Below, one piece after another: positions 49,595 through 59,159 of a stretch of 64,000 bases of DNA. Source of the stretch: DATBFG01 sp036558645 (GTDB lineage: Bacteria; Acidobacteriota; Terriglobia; Terriglobales; Acidobacteriaceae). A model generated the notes under the pieces. The model did no database searches. It was not told where the DNA came from and was given only the letters and a program-made list of their open reading frames with translations. The stretch is from contig DATBFG010000029.1 in assembly GCA_036558645.1 (NCBI GenBank), forward strand, positions 41,114-105,113, given 5' to 3'. Position 1 is the stretch's first letter. The number at the start of each line of letters is the position of its first letter. The position numbers were made by a program, and so were the translations under genes.

Positions 49595-51859
49595 CTAGTT
49601 TTTCTTGCCTTCGAGCATTTCAGCAGCAGATTCGATCAGAACGGCTTCGTCCTGCAAGGCGGTTGCCACGCGAACGATCTGTTCGTCTGCCTCCTTCCAG
49701 CGTTTTAGTTCAATCGCCTCGCGGACACCGGGAATAGTCTTGGCTCCATAGCCGGTGTATTGCCCGGGAGCATCGATCAAGTGCTGGAACCATGGTCGTC
49801 CGGGCAGGCCTTCCGATGCCGTGAGCTTTCGCTCGCTTTGAATGAGGGCCGCATTCAAACTTTGGACCGCAGATGAACTTGGGGCTGCGCCATCCTTCGT
49901 CACTTTTTGACAAGCCTTCTGATAGTGTTCGGCGCTCCTAGTCAGTGCGTCCAATGCATTTTGAAGGGGAGCGAAGTTAAGATGTGGCGGTATCTCTTCA
50001 TGCGAAGGATCCACCATCGGGCGCCTCGGGTCAGAAGTTGCGGGAAATAGATCTTCATCTAGTTGCTTGTTTCGCTCCGAGACCTCATCCTGCTTAGATT
50101 TCAGCAACTTCTGTAGCTCATCGAGGTATTGATGAATCGTGTCGGCGAAATCAGTGAATTCGAAGGGAAGAATTTCTGCATCGGCCAGACGCATGACGGC
50201 GATTCCGACAGTCTGTGCAAGCGTGCGTCCGTAACTGAAATCGGTGTCCGAGAAATGCGTGTACCAGTAGAAATCGTCGTAAATGGAGTGATAGATACCC
50301 CCGCCGTCTTCATCGCCGTAGCCCAGGTTTAGCGAAGCAATGCCGAGATGATCGAAAAACACGGTGTAGTCGGAGCCTGATCCAAGCGAGCCGAGGCGCA
50401 AATCAGAGCGCGTGCGGGCCTCTTGCCGTTCCTCCGGAGTCTGGGCATCGGCAATGGTCTTCAGTTGCCCGCGCTTCCAAACAGAGATGTTCTTTTCCGG
50501 ATCATTGATGTCGCGGGCCACATCATTCATAAATCTTTCCAGGCTGTGGGAACCGCTCGCATACAGATATCCCCGGCCGTTTGCGTCGGTATTGATGTAC
50601 ACCGCAGCATGCTCCCGAAGTTCGTCTGCATGGGCTTCCGCCCATTCGGTTGAACCGAGCAGGCCAGGTTCCTCGCCATCCCAAACGCCATAAATGATCG
50701 TTCGCTTCGGCTTCCATCCCTGTTTGAGCAATTCGGCGAAGGCACGAGCCTCCTCCATCAGCGCGTTCGCGCCGGATACGGGGTCTTCGGCGCCGTTCAC
50801 CCATGCGTCATGATGATTGCCGCGCACGATCCATTCATCAGGATTCGTCGAGCCGGGAATTTTCACAATCACGTCGTAGAGCGTCTTGATATCCCAGTTC
50901 GCCTGAACCTTGAGGTGGACTTTTGCAGGACCCGCGCCGACACGGTATGTCTGGCCCAGTGAACCGCGCCAGGCTTCGGGCGCCATTGGACCTTTCAAGG
51001 CTGCAAGCAGCGGTTGTGCATCGGCGTATGAGATTGGCAGGACAGGAATTTTGGTAAGAGTTTTGGCTGCTTTGATATCAAGCCGTTTGGCGTCCTTAGT
51101 AGCACCCACGCCAGGGGTCAGCGGGTCTCCGGGATGGATGACCATATCCATCACGCTACCGCGCTGAACGCCATCTGGTGGGCGATAAGGCCCATTCGGA
51201 AATACCTCGCCCTGTGCGTATCCATCATCCTGTGGGTCGGAGTAGATAAGACAACCGACTGCCCCGTTTTCCGCCGCGACCTTCGGCTTGATGCCGCGCC
51301 AGGAATGACCATACTTAGCGATGACGATAGTCCCCTTCACCGAAACACCAAGGCGCTGAAGTTGCAGGTAGTCTTCGGGAATCCCGTAGTTCACGAAAAC
51401 GAGTGGCGCCGTAACGTCTCCATCGATCGAGTACGCGTTATAGGTGGGAAGTTGTTCAGCCTGCTGATTGGATGTGGGGTCGATGGTGAGTGCAGGCTCC
51501 TGTAGTTTCGCCGTGAACTTCGTCGGCTCGACAAGTTCTACGGCCCGCAGTTTCGGCGTTGGGAACAGAACATCGAACGTCTCGATGCGGGCGTCGAGAC
51601 CCCACTCCTTAAACTTTCCGAGAATCCACTCCGCGTTGTCCTTGTCGTAGGGCGATCCGACATGATGAGGGCGCGCACTCAGCCGCTGCATATAATCGCG
51701 CAAGTTCTGCTGGTTTGGTATTGCGCGAAACTTTGTTTCCCAATCACGTTCGGTTTTGGATGAGGCTTCCGAAAATCCGGCGAGCGATTCATCGAAGGAT
51801 GCACCAACCATCAGCAAACAAGCCAACACTACCAATACCAGACGCGCGAATAGGCGCAT
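49595..51859 (-). CDS. Secreted M28 peptidase, glutamate-carboxypeptidase II-like
   Basis: A 754-residue exported zinc exopeptidase. The signal peptide (1-27) is followed by a PA domain (residues about 110-260) and the M28 core: zinc ligands in GNHHDAW, DPVSGANALMEEAR, WDGEEPGLLGSTEW and HSIYDDFYW. The C-terminal part is the helical dimerisation domain of the transferrin-receptor/GCPII family. It likely cleaves peptides or dipeptides in the periplasm. GGAGG lies 5 nt before the ATG at 51857-51859; an in-frame extension upstream overlaps the neighbouring gene's leader and was rejected. Confidence 0.92.
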   Translation of the reverse strand: MRLFARLVLVVLACLLMVGASFDESLAGFSEASSKTERDWETKFRAIPNQQNLRDYMQRLSARPHHVGSPYDKDNAEWILGKFKEWGLDARIETFDVLFPTPKLRAVELVEPTKFTAKLQEPALTIDPTSNQQAEQLPTYNAYSIDGDVTAPLVFVNYGIPEDYLQLQRLGVSVKGTIVIAKYGHSWRGIKPKVAAENGAVGCLIYSDPQDDGYAQGEVFPNGPYRPPDGVQRGSVMDMVIHPGDPLTPGVGATKDAKRLDIKAAKTLTKIPVLPISYADAQPLLAALKGPMAPEAWRGSLGQTYRVGAGPAKVHLKVQANWDIKTLYDVIVKIPGSTNPDEWIVRGNHHDAWVNGAEDPVSGANALMEEARAFAELLKQGWKPKRTIIYGVWDGEEPGLLGSTEWAEAHADELREHAAVYINTDANGRGYLYASGSHSLERFMNDVARDINDPEKNISVWKRGQLKTIADAQTPEERQEARTRSDLRLGSLGSGSDYTVFFDHLGIASLNLGYGDEDGGGIYHSIYDDFYWYTHFSDTDFSYGRTLAQTVGIAVMRLADAEILPFEFTDFADTIHQYLDELQKLLKSKQDEVSERNKQLDEDLFPATSDPRRPMVDPSHEEIPPHLNFAPLQNALDALTRSAEHYQKACQKVTKDGAAPSSSAVQSLNAALIQSERKLTASEGLPGRPWFQHLIDAPGQYTGYGAKTIPGVREAIELKRWKEADEQIVRVATALQDEAVLIESAAEMLEGKKN

Positions 51860-52057
51860 TGAGTCCTCCCAGGGTCGATTGCAGTGCCATATCTGAAGTG
51901 GATGTCTGGCCTTGCGTTGGACGGAGCAGGAAGCAAGTCGTGTGCAAAGGAAGACGGTCCGAGTCCAGCGCGCCATTATAGTTCCGACAATAGTTCTGAG
52001 GAACCGGATCTTGTTCCAAGAATCGTGTTGGCAAACCCCAAATGGCAGGAGTAGGCT

Positions 52058-54178
52058 GTGGCTCCTATGCGAATCCAGAATCTCGCCTGTAACAAACGTT
52101 TCGCACTTGTTTGCGGCCTATTTTTCTTACAAATTCTCTGCGCGACCGCTGCTGCGGGGGCCGGATTCACGTTGCAGCAGGTGATGAGTTCTCCGTTTCC
52201 GTCAAACCTGGTTTCGGCGACGCACAGTCCTCGCGTAGCGTGGACTTTTTCGGCCAAAGGATCGCGAAACATTTGGATCGCTGACGCACCGGAGTTTGCG
52301 GCGCGGCAAGTAACGCAGTTCTCTGGTGATGATGGCCAGCCGCTCGCCAGCCTTCGGATCACTCCCGACGGGCGCACGCTGGTATTCGTGAAGGGAAGTG
52401 AGACCAACGAGGCTGGACGAGTAGCCGATCCGTTGAGCGGCCTCGAAACGGTCAAGCAGCAGGTGTGGGCCATTGATGCGGACGGTGGAAATCTGCGCAT
52501 GTTAGGAGAAATGGGCTGCGGAGAAGAAGGGTGCGAAGACGTTGAGATTTCTCCCGACGGGCAGTTTGCAGTATGGGCAGCGCGTAAGCAATTGTGGCTC
52601 GCGCACATTTCTGGAATGGCGGCTGCGCGCCAGCTCACCGATTTTCGCGGGGACAACCATAGCCCGAGGTGGTCACCTGATGGCCGCTCCATCGCGTTCG
52701 TGAGCGACCGGCAAGACCACAGTTTTATCGCCATCTACGATTTTGGACACAATAACGTACGTTACATGGCTCCTACTTCGAGCCGCGATCTCATGCCGCG
52801 ATGGGCACCACATGGAAAAACCATCGCATTCGTTAGGCGTCCCGGCGTCGAAGGCAAGCTGCCATTGATTCCGGAACGTCCAGAGCCGTGGGCTATCTGG
52901 ATCGCAGATCCGGTGGGCGGAAGCGCCAAGGAGGTTTGGCATAGCGGCATGGAAATGAATGATTCCTTTCCTGCTGAAACGGAAGAAGTGAGCTTTAACT
53001 TTGGGGCCGGAGATCGCATTCTGTTTGGTTCGGAGCAAGATGGCTGGAATCATCTCTACTCGGTCCCTGCGAAGGGCGGTACCGCAGTGCTGCTGACACC
53101 GGGAAAGTTTGAAGTCGAAGATGTTGCCCTGAGTGCCGACCAGACCTCTGTGCTCTATTCTTCTAATCAGGATGACGTGGACCGACGCCACATCTGGCGA
53201 GTGCGTCTCGACGGCGGCGCGCCCAACGCTCTAAGCAAAGGCGAAACCATGGAGTGGACACCCGTCGAGCAATCAGGGCAGGTTCTCTGTCTCGGTTCAA
53301 CTGCAACTACGCCTGCGATGCCGTATCGCCTCACGTCGCAGGGACGGCAGATGCTTGCGCCGGATGCCTTGCCGAAGGATTTTCCTTCCAGCCAACTGGT
53401 GGTTCCGAAGCAGGTCATCTTTAAGAGCGAAGACGGACTAGAAATTCACGGCCAGCTTTTCATGCCCACAGGTCGTACCCAACCCGGGCCAGCGGTGATC
53501 TTTACCCATGGCGGGCCTATCCGCCAGATGATGCTCGGTTTCCATTACATGCAGTATTACCACAATGCGTACGCTATGAATCAGTACTTGGCAAGCCAAG
53601 GATTCGTTGTGCTTTCGGTGAACTACCGGCTTGGAATCATGTACGGGCGTGCCTTCCGGGAAGCTCCGAATTCAAGTTGGCGAGGTTCGGCCGAGTACAA
53701 GGATGTTGTTGCCGGAGCCAAGTACCTGCAAAGTCTGCCGACCGTTGATGCCAAGAGAATCGGACTATGGGGAGGATCATACGGCGGTCTGCTAACCGCT
53801 CTCGGGTTGGCTCGTAACTCGGACATCTTCGCATCGGGAGTCGATCTGCATGGAGTTCACGACTGGTCCGTATTCATTCACAGCGTTGCTACCAGTGCAT
53901 CTGATGGGAAAGAAGCAGAGCAGTTGGCGTTTGAATCATCGCCCAATGCTTCGATCTCGACTTGGAAATCGCCCGTGCTGCTGATTCACGGTGACGATGA
54001 CCGTAATGTGCCGTTTCAACAGACTGTGGACCTGGCGGAGCGCCTGCGGGAACACAATGTCCCATATGAGGAATTGATTTTTCCGGATGAAATCCATGAC
54101 TTTTTGCAATGGAAACACTTCATCCAGGCGTACACGGCGACTGCGGACTTTTTCACACGAACGCTTAAGAAGCAGTAA
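52058..54178 (+). CDS. Secreted S9 prolyl oligopeptidase-family peptidase
   Basis: A 706-residue exported serine peptidase. A signal peptide (about residues 12-32) is followed by a beta-propeller with WD40/TolB-like blades (DNHSPRWSPDGRSIAFVSDR) and an alpha/beta hydrolase domain from about residue 450. The nucleophile elbow is GGSYGG (about 570), the acid lies in GDDDRNVPF and the catalytic His in DEIHDF. GTG at 52058 has AGGAGTAG six bases upstream; ATG at 52067 is the alternative. It releases N-terminal dipeptides or acyl-peptides by family analogy. Convergent with the next gene. Confidence 0.92.
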   Translation: MAPMRIQNLACNKRFALVCGLFFLQILCATAAAGAGFTLQQVMSSPFPSNLVSATHSPRVAWTFSAKGSRNIWIADAPEFAARQVTQFSGDDGQPLASLRITPDGRTLVFVKGSETNEAGRVADPLSGLETVKQQVWAIDADGGNLRMLGEMGCGEEGCEDVEISPDGQFAVWAARKQLWLAHISGMAAARQLTDFRGDNHSPRWSPDGRSIAFVSDRQDHSFIAIYDFGHNNVRYMAPTSSRDLMPRWAPHGKTIAFVRRPGVEGKLPLIPERPEPWAIWIADPVGGSAKEVWHSGMEMNDSFPAETEEVSFNFGAGDRILFGSEQDGWNHLYSVPAKGGTAVLLTPGKFEVEDVALSADQTSVLYSSNQDDVDRRHIWRVRLDGGAPNALSKGETMEWTPVEQSGQVLCLGSTATTPAMPYRLTSQGRQMLAPDALPKDFPSSQLVVPKQVIFKSEDGLEIHGQLFMPTGRTQPGPAVIFTHGGPIRQMMLGFHYMQYYHNAYAMNQYLASQGFVVLSVNYRLGIMYGRAFREAPNSSWRGSAEYKDVVAGAKYLQSLPTVDAKRIGLWGGSYGGLLTALGLARNSDIFASGVDLHGVHDWSVFIHSVATSASDGKEAEQLAFESSPNASISTWKSPVLLIHGDDDRNVPFQQTVDLAERLREHNVPYEELIFPDEIHDFLQWKHFIQAYTATADFFTRTLKKQ

Positions 54179-54182
54179 CGGA

Positions 54183-55982
54183 CTATGAGGACTGGCGCGC
54201 CGCAAGGGCAGAGGGTTCGTCGGGTCCGGGAGGCAAACCTGGTTTTGGCCTATCCGTCAGTAACTGCGCGCCATTGTTTGTGGAGGCTGGGAGCAGTATC
54301 CGGAACTTTGCTCCGCCCTCGGGCCGGTTCTGGCAGGTGATATTTCCATTGTGTTCACGAACGATTCCGTAGCACGCGCTCAAGCCTAAACCAGAACCCC
54401 TACCTACGGGCCGCGCAGCGTAAAAAGGATCAAAAACGCGTTCGGGATCAGCGATTCCAGGCCCGGTATCAGAAAAATCCAGACATAAGGAATCATCATG
54501 TCGCCTTGTGGTGAGTGTGAGCGTGCCTCCGCTTTCGGTCATGGCGTGAACTGCATTGTTAATAATGTGCAGGCAGACTTGTAGCAACTGATTTGAATCG
54601 CCGGCGATCCGGGGCAAGTGATCCGCAAGGTCAGCATTCAAGTGAATAGTGCGAAAGCTAAGCTGAGGCTGGCTTAACTTCATGGCGGTCCGCACGATTG
54701 CGTTAACATCCACCAGATTTTTGTCGGCAGGAACCTGCTTGGCAAAACTCAGCAAACTCGCAACCAGCGCCTTCGTCCGCCGCACCTGCGACACAATTTT
54801 TTCTGCCAGCGTTCGCTGTTCTGGCGCGAGGGAAGTAGCCGCTAGCAGGTCAGAGTAGCCAAGCATGGCGGTCAACGGATTATTAAGTTCATGCGCTGCT
54901 CCGCCTACCAACTGACCAAGGGAGGCCAACTTTTCAGACTGGATCAGTTGGGCCTGCAGGCGCTGTAGATCTTCGTAGGAATCTTCGGATGAACGGAGCA
55001 ATCGAAGAAGTTCGCGATCGAGCAGATGCTGCTTGAGAAAGACCATGACCCCCATCACAAGCATCGTGCCAAACGTCAGAGCCAGACGAAATGTTCGCAC
55101 ACGGGGTGGCGGGCTTTGATCAAACACCGACCAAGCCGCGAGCAGTGGCAGAGACAGAATCGTCATCATGCCGAGACGCGCAACCCAGACTCCGCGACCA
55201 CTGGTTGTTCCCGCCGATTCCTGGTGGGGTTTGGAATCGTAAGCCATGAGTCCGGCAGCGGTGATCCAGGCGATCGAAGCGACCAAGGGCACGTCGTAAA
55301 GACTGCCGCTGTAATAAATGTTCTTTTCGATCGCGAGATTAGCAAAGTACGAACTAAAGGCATACAGCAGGTTGGCACCGAACAGGTGTGCGTACAGTGG
55401 TCTCCATACGCCCTTGCTGCGGTTCCACAAGATGGCCAATCCGGCTAGGAAGACAAGTTTTTCGGTCGAGTAAAGAACGTTCAAGTTGTGGGCGTAGGCA
55501 CTCTCGATCGTCTGTACGTATTGCCATGGGATGAGATTGTAGATCCACAAATAAACCCAAAAAATCAGGAGAAGAGAAAAATCAAGCGCGCCAAGCCGGG
55601 CTGCCCGGTCATGCTGCTTGACATGGGGTTGCAGCGCCAGAGCAGCCATCATCGGGACAATATGAAGGAAAAGGACGATGTCGCCGACGAAAGGGTTTGG
55701 AACGTCGGTGCGCAGGTAAACCTCGAAGTAGATCCAAAGCAACTGATATGACAACCAGAATGTCAGTCCCAGTGTCATCAATAGCCAGAAGAGGCGCACC
55801 CTTCCTCTTGTACTAAACACATTTGGGAGGAACGCCAGGGTTCCGGAAAGTAGCAGAATGCATTGAAGGACATCACTGAGGGCAGTGAGCCGGAATCCAT
55901 TCGCCATGACGAGAGAGGCCACGGCCTGGGCAAACACAAGAGCACATACGCCCAGCACCCAAGCGCGAGATCGAAGAGACAT
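54183..55982 (-). CDS. Membrane sensor histidine kinase with multi-span N-terminus
   Basis: A 599-residue histidine kinase. About eight membrane spans fill residues 8-315. A short coiled coil (SSEDSYEDLQRLQAQLIQSEK) leads to the HisKA H-box GAAHELNNPLTAMLGYSDLL (His364). The HATPase domain contains the N-box IINNAVHAM and glycine boxes DTGPGIADPERVF and GSGLGLSACYGIV. It has no receiver or PAS domain. The membrane part resembles no sensor domain I can name. Divergent from a second kinase gene. Confidence 0.9.
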   Translation of the reverse strand: MSLRSRAWVLGVCALVFAQAVASLVMANGFRLTALSDVLQCILLLSGTLAFLPNVFSTRGRVRLFWLLMTLGLTFWLSYQLLWIYFEVYLRTDVPNPFVGDIVLFLHIVPMMAALALQPHVKQHDRAARLGALDFSLLLIFWVYLWIYNLIPWQYVQTIESAYAHNLNVLYSTEKLVFLAGLAILWNRSKGVWRPLYAHLFGANLLYAFSSYFANLAIEKNIYYSGSLYDVPLVASIAWITAAGLMAYDSKPHQESAGTTSGRGVWVARLGMMTILSLPLLAAWSVFDQSPPPRVRTFRLALTFGTMLVMGVMVFLKQHLLDRELLRLLRSSEDSYEDLQRLQAQLIQSEKLASLGQLVGGAAHELNNPLTAMLGYSDLLAATSLAPEQRTLAEKIVSQVRRTKALVASLLSFAKQVPADKNLVDVNAIVRTAMKLSQPQLSFRTIHLNADLADHLPRIAGDSNQLLQVCLHIINNAVHAMTESGGTLTLTTRRHDDSLCLDFSDTGPGIADPERVFDPFYAARPVGRGSGLGLSACYGIVREHNGNITCQNRPEGGAKFRILLPASTNNGAQLLTDRPKPGLPPGPDEPSALAARQSS

Positions 55983-56100
55983 GGTGGTTCGAGGTCATTC
56001 TAGACAGCAAACAGACGTTTAGGATGTTACTTCGGTAACAATCACCAAAAAGAGCACTACGAGGGCCTGTTTTTCGGAGGTTCCCAAAGATACGTAAGCC

Positions 56101-58050
56101 TTGCGGCCTGCGGCTCCGCAGTTTCCGGAGATACGCTACCTCCTTGAACGCGCAGTTCAGCTTGCTCTGGAACCCCTTCCGCGAATACCATGCAAGCATT
56201 CTTCTGGCAGTGCGGTCCGTCCATTGCTACGCCGATTGCTACGACATCGCTTTTTGTGGAGGCTGAGAGCTCCCGCGGATCCCGGTGAGATCCGTCGTAC
56301 CGAGCGCTGGCTGGCTACCGCCCGTGTCTTTTTGGCAATCTCGGCGCTGGTTGCGGTATGGATGGACCCCGGTGAGATTCGCCGTTCCGCGTGGGCCTTT
56401 TGGCTGTTAGGTTTTTATATCGTCCATGGCGTGCTGATCATGCTGCTTTTGCGGTTTCGGCAGCGTTCCACGCCCGCCTTCAGACTTCTCGTTCACGGCG
56501 CCGATATCGTTTGGCCAGCTCTGATTTGTAGCTTTACCACAGGCCAGGGCAGCCCCTTCTTCCTATTCTTCGTATTTGTGCTTGCCGCTGCCGCTTATCG
56601 CTGGGGCGCATGGGAAACGGCCGGAACCGCAGTTGCAGCGGTGCTGCTCTTGTGGGTGCAGAGCTTTCTGATTCACCTAGGCGTTGCAGATCGCATTGAT
56701 CAATTTCTGTTGGCGAGTAACTTGCCGCCATTGCACCTGAATATCGCGGACTACGAGCCCAAGAGCCTTTTCATGCACTCCACCTACCTGATCGTAATCG
56801 GATTGCTCCTGGGATATCTTGCCGAGCAGCAGAAACAACTTCGGGCGGAAAAAGTGGTGATTGCACGTGTGCTCGGTCGCGCTCGGGTGGAATCGGGTCT
56901 TACCGGGACTTTGCAGGACATTGTAGGTGAACTGTTGACGATGTACGGTTCGAAGCATGCCCTGATTGCCTCGCAGGAAACCAGTAGCCAGCACATCTTT
57001 GTCGCGGAAGTTCGGAATGTCGGGAATCAGGCCAGCTTCCAGTGGCTGGCTCCAGCACAGTCTGATCGGGATGTCTACCTTTATGAATGTCCGGCGGAGA
57101 CCAGCTATGTGTGGCGAAAACAGGCGGACTCTCTGTCACTACACTTGACGGCGCTGAATGCGGATGGGATACGACTTCGCGACCTTTCCCCATCCTTTTT
57201 GGACCGGTTGGCCCATAAGCATCAGTTTCGAAGCTTGATGGCGGTGTCGTTTGTGTTCGGGAAGGAGTGGTGGGGCCGCGTTTTCCTGTTCGATCCTGCT
57301 CTTACTGGCGAAACTGAAGAAGAATTGCGATTCCTGAACGAGCTAGTCTGGCAGGTTGGTCCGGCCATCTACAACGTTTATCTGTTGCGCCGGCTTCGTT
57401 TGCGAGCAGGGGCGATGGAGCGCGCCCGATTCGCGAGAGAGTTGCACGATGGTGCGGTGCAGTCTCTAATAGCGGTGGAAATGCAGGTTGATGTCTTACG
57501 CCGGCAGTCGATCAACAGCCCAGAACTCGTCACACCTGAACTAGGACGCATTCAGGGTCTGCTTCGGGAAGAAGTGTTGAACCTGCGAGAATTAATGCAG
57601 CAGATGAAGTCGCTGGACATGGACGCGCGTAAACTGCCGGGCTTCCTCACCGACACGGTGGAGCGTTTTCAGCGAGAGACCGGCATTGCGGCGCGTTTGC
57701 TCCTGGAGTTGCAGGATTTTGAGATGCCGCAACAGGTGTGCCGTGAGATTGCGCGCATCGTGCAGGAGGGGCTCGTCAATATCCGCAAGCATAGTCAGGC
57801 AAAAAGAGTCCTCGTGAGACTGGGATCTCTGAATGGAAAATGGAACGTCGTCATCGAGGATGACGGCCGTGGGTTCCCGTTCTCGGGCAAGTTTTCGCAA
57901 GAGGAACTGAACAGCTCGGGAAAAGGGCCGGCTGTAATTCAAGAGCGAGTACGTTTAATCGAAGGCGAACTCACGATAGAATCAAATCCTGGTCACGGTT
58001 CTCGCTTGGAGATCACCGTTCCACAGAAGCGGGAAGCAGCTTATGGATAA
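56101..58050 (+). CDS. Membrane histidine kinase of the NarX/DegS (HisKA_3) type
   Basis: Sensor kinase for the following response regulator. About six hydrophobic spans lie in the first 260 residues. A GAF-like segment (about 280-430) precedes a HisKA_3 box with the phospho-acceptor His in RFARELHDGAVQSLIAVEMQ (about residue 454). The C-terminal HATPase has the N-box region VQEGLVNIRKHSQAKRVLV and DDGRGFPF. The 649-residue reading frame begins at a TTG without ribosome site; the true start is uncertain, perhaps the TTG at 56254. Overlaps the next gene by 8 nt. Confidence 0.88.
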   Translation: MRPAAPQFPEIRYLLERAVQLALEPLPRIPCKHSSGSAVRPLLRRLLRHRFLWRLRAPADPGEIRRTERWLATARVFLAISALVAVWMDPGEIRRSAWAFWLLGFYIVHGVLIMLLLRFRQRSTPAFRLLVHGADIVWPALICSFTTGQGSPFFLFFVFVLAAAAYRWGAWETAGTAVAAVLLLWVQSFLIHLGVADRIDQFLLASNLPPLHLNIADYEPKSLFMHSTYLIVIGLLLGYLAEQQKQLRAEKVVIARVLGRARVESGLTGTLQDIVGELLTMYGSKHALIASQETSSQHIFVAEVRNVGNQASFQWLAPAQSDRDVYLYECPAETSYVWRKQADSLSLHLTALNADGIRLRDLSPSFLDRLAHKHQFRSLMAVSFVFGKEWWGRVFLFDPALTGETEEELRFLNELVWQVGPAIYNVYLLRRLRLRAGAMERARFARELHDGAVQSLIAVEMQVDVLRRQSINSPELVTPELGRIQGLLREEVLNLRELMQQMKSLDMDARKLPGFLTDTVERFQRETGIAARLLLELQDFEMPQQVCREIARIVQEGLVNIRKHSQAKRVLVRLGSLNGKWNVVIEDDGRGFPFSGKFSQEELNSSGKGPAVIQERVRLIEGELTIESNPGHGSRLEITVPQKREAAYG

Positions 58051-58732
58051 CCGAAGAGGACAACCAATTCGCATCATCATTGCGGACGATCATCCCATCT
58101 TCCGCGACGGCTTGCGACGGCTGCTGGAAGCGGAGTCGGACCTCAAAGTGATTGGCGAAGCCTGCGATGGTTCCGAAGCCGTTAGGATGGCGCGACAGCA
58201 TAAGCCGGATATCCTACTTCTCGATTTGGCTATGCCGAAAACACCGGGTCTCGAGGCGCTGCGTGAAATGAGCACAGCCTCCGGCGTGAACTCCGTGCGA
58301 GTGATTCTGCTCACGGCTGCCGCTGAGAAGAACCAGATCGTGGAAGCGCTCCAGCTGGGAGCGCGTGGAGTGGTTCTAAAAGATTCCGCCACGCAACTCT
58401 TGCTCAAGAGCATTCACACGGTGATGTCGGGAGAGTATTGGGTGGGCCGCGAGAGCGTGTCGAACCTTGTGCAGTACCTTCGTACGCTGGTGCAATCTTC
58501 GGGAGAAGAAGCGAAGCAAAAGAAATTTGGATTGACTCCGCGGGAACTAGAGATTGTCTCGGCCGTTGTAGCTGGGTACTCCAATAAGGAGATTGCCGAG
58601 TACTTCAAAATCAGCGAAGACACGGTTAAGCATCATTTGAGTAATATTTTCGACAAGTTGGGTGTTTCTACCCGTCTGGAATTAGCCCTTTTCGCAGTAA
58701 ATCAATCCTTACCCCTCAAGAGCATAGCTTAG
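58043..58732 (+). CDS. NarL/FixJ-family response regulator
   Basis: Cognate partner of the HisKA_3 kinase. The 229-residue protein has receiver marks DDH, LLLDLAMPKTPG (phospho-acceptor aspartate) and VVLKDSA (lysine), followed by a LuxR-type HTH with LTPRELEIVSAVVAGYSNKE and EDTVKHHLSNIFDKLG. The start overlaps the kinase stop, so the two are translated together. A symmetric hairpin begins 2 nt after the stop codon. Confidence 0.95.
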   Translation: MDNRRGQPIRIIIADDHPIFRDGLRRLLEAESDLKVIGEACDGSEAVRMARQHKPDILLLDLAMPKTPGLEALREMSTASGVNSVRVILLTAAAEKNQIVEALQLGARGVVLKDSATQLLLKSIHTVMSGEYWVGRESVSNLVQYLRTLVQSSGEEAKQKKFGLTPRELEIVSAVVAGYSNKEIAEYFKISEDTVKHHLSNIFDKLGVSTRLELALFAVNQSLPLKSIA

Positions 58733-58734
58733 AA

Positions 58735-58756
58735 ATATGGCACTTTTGTGCCATAT
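58735..58756. terminator. Perfect hairpin after the two-component operon
   Basis: ATATGGCAC and GTGCCATAT form a 9-bp perfect stem around TTTT, starting 2 nt after the stop. No T-tract follows, so it is either a processing or stability element or an operator-like palindrome. Confidence 0.5.
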
Positions 58757-58907
58757 CCGACCACGTTAGGGCCATTGGCGTTGAGACATTCCGCTCTTAA
58801 CATACTTTTAATCCCCAGAACTTCGACTTTTGGAAACCTGCTGGCAGACCGAAAGCCGCGAGGGATTGAACTAGATCGGTGAGAGTTTTTCGGAGAAGGG
58901 GGAACGC

Positions 58908-59072
58908 TTGGTTGCTAGGTTACAACAACTTTGGTCCGATGAGCACGGTCAGGACGTTGCTGAGTACGCAGTGATGCTGGCTGTGATTCTGGTGATTGTG
59001 GTCGGAACCGTCCGCCTGATCGGGGCGAACGCCAACAATGTGTTTTCGCAGGTTGGAAGCGCGATTCAGTAG
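58908..59072 (+). CDS. Flp-family pilin, 54 residues
   Basis: A minimal type IVb (Flp/Tad) pilin. The prepilin-peptidase site is G-QDVAEY (Gly15 followed by four residues and Glu-Tyr), the classic Flp motif, followed by a hydrophobic helix AVMLAVILVIVVGTVRLIGA and a short polar tail. The TTG start is preceded by AGAAGGGGG. No tad assembly genes lie within the window. It may be assembled by a machine encoded elsewhere. Confidence 0.78.
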   Translation: MVARLQQLWSDEHGQDVAEYAVMLAVILVIVVGTVRLIGANANNVFSQVGSAIQ

Positions 59073-59159
59073 TTGACGAGATCTTCGCGTGTTCTCGTCG
59101 CACCAGCCCCTAGAGAAATTCTCGCTCTAATCCTTGCAGACCTTGTATGACGCTATCCG

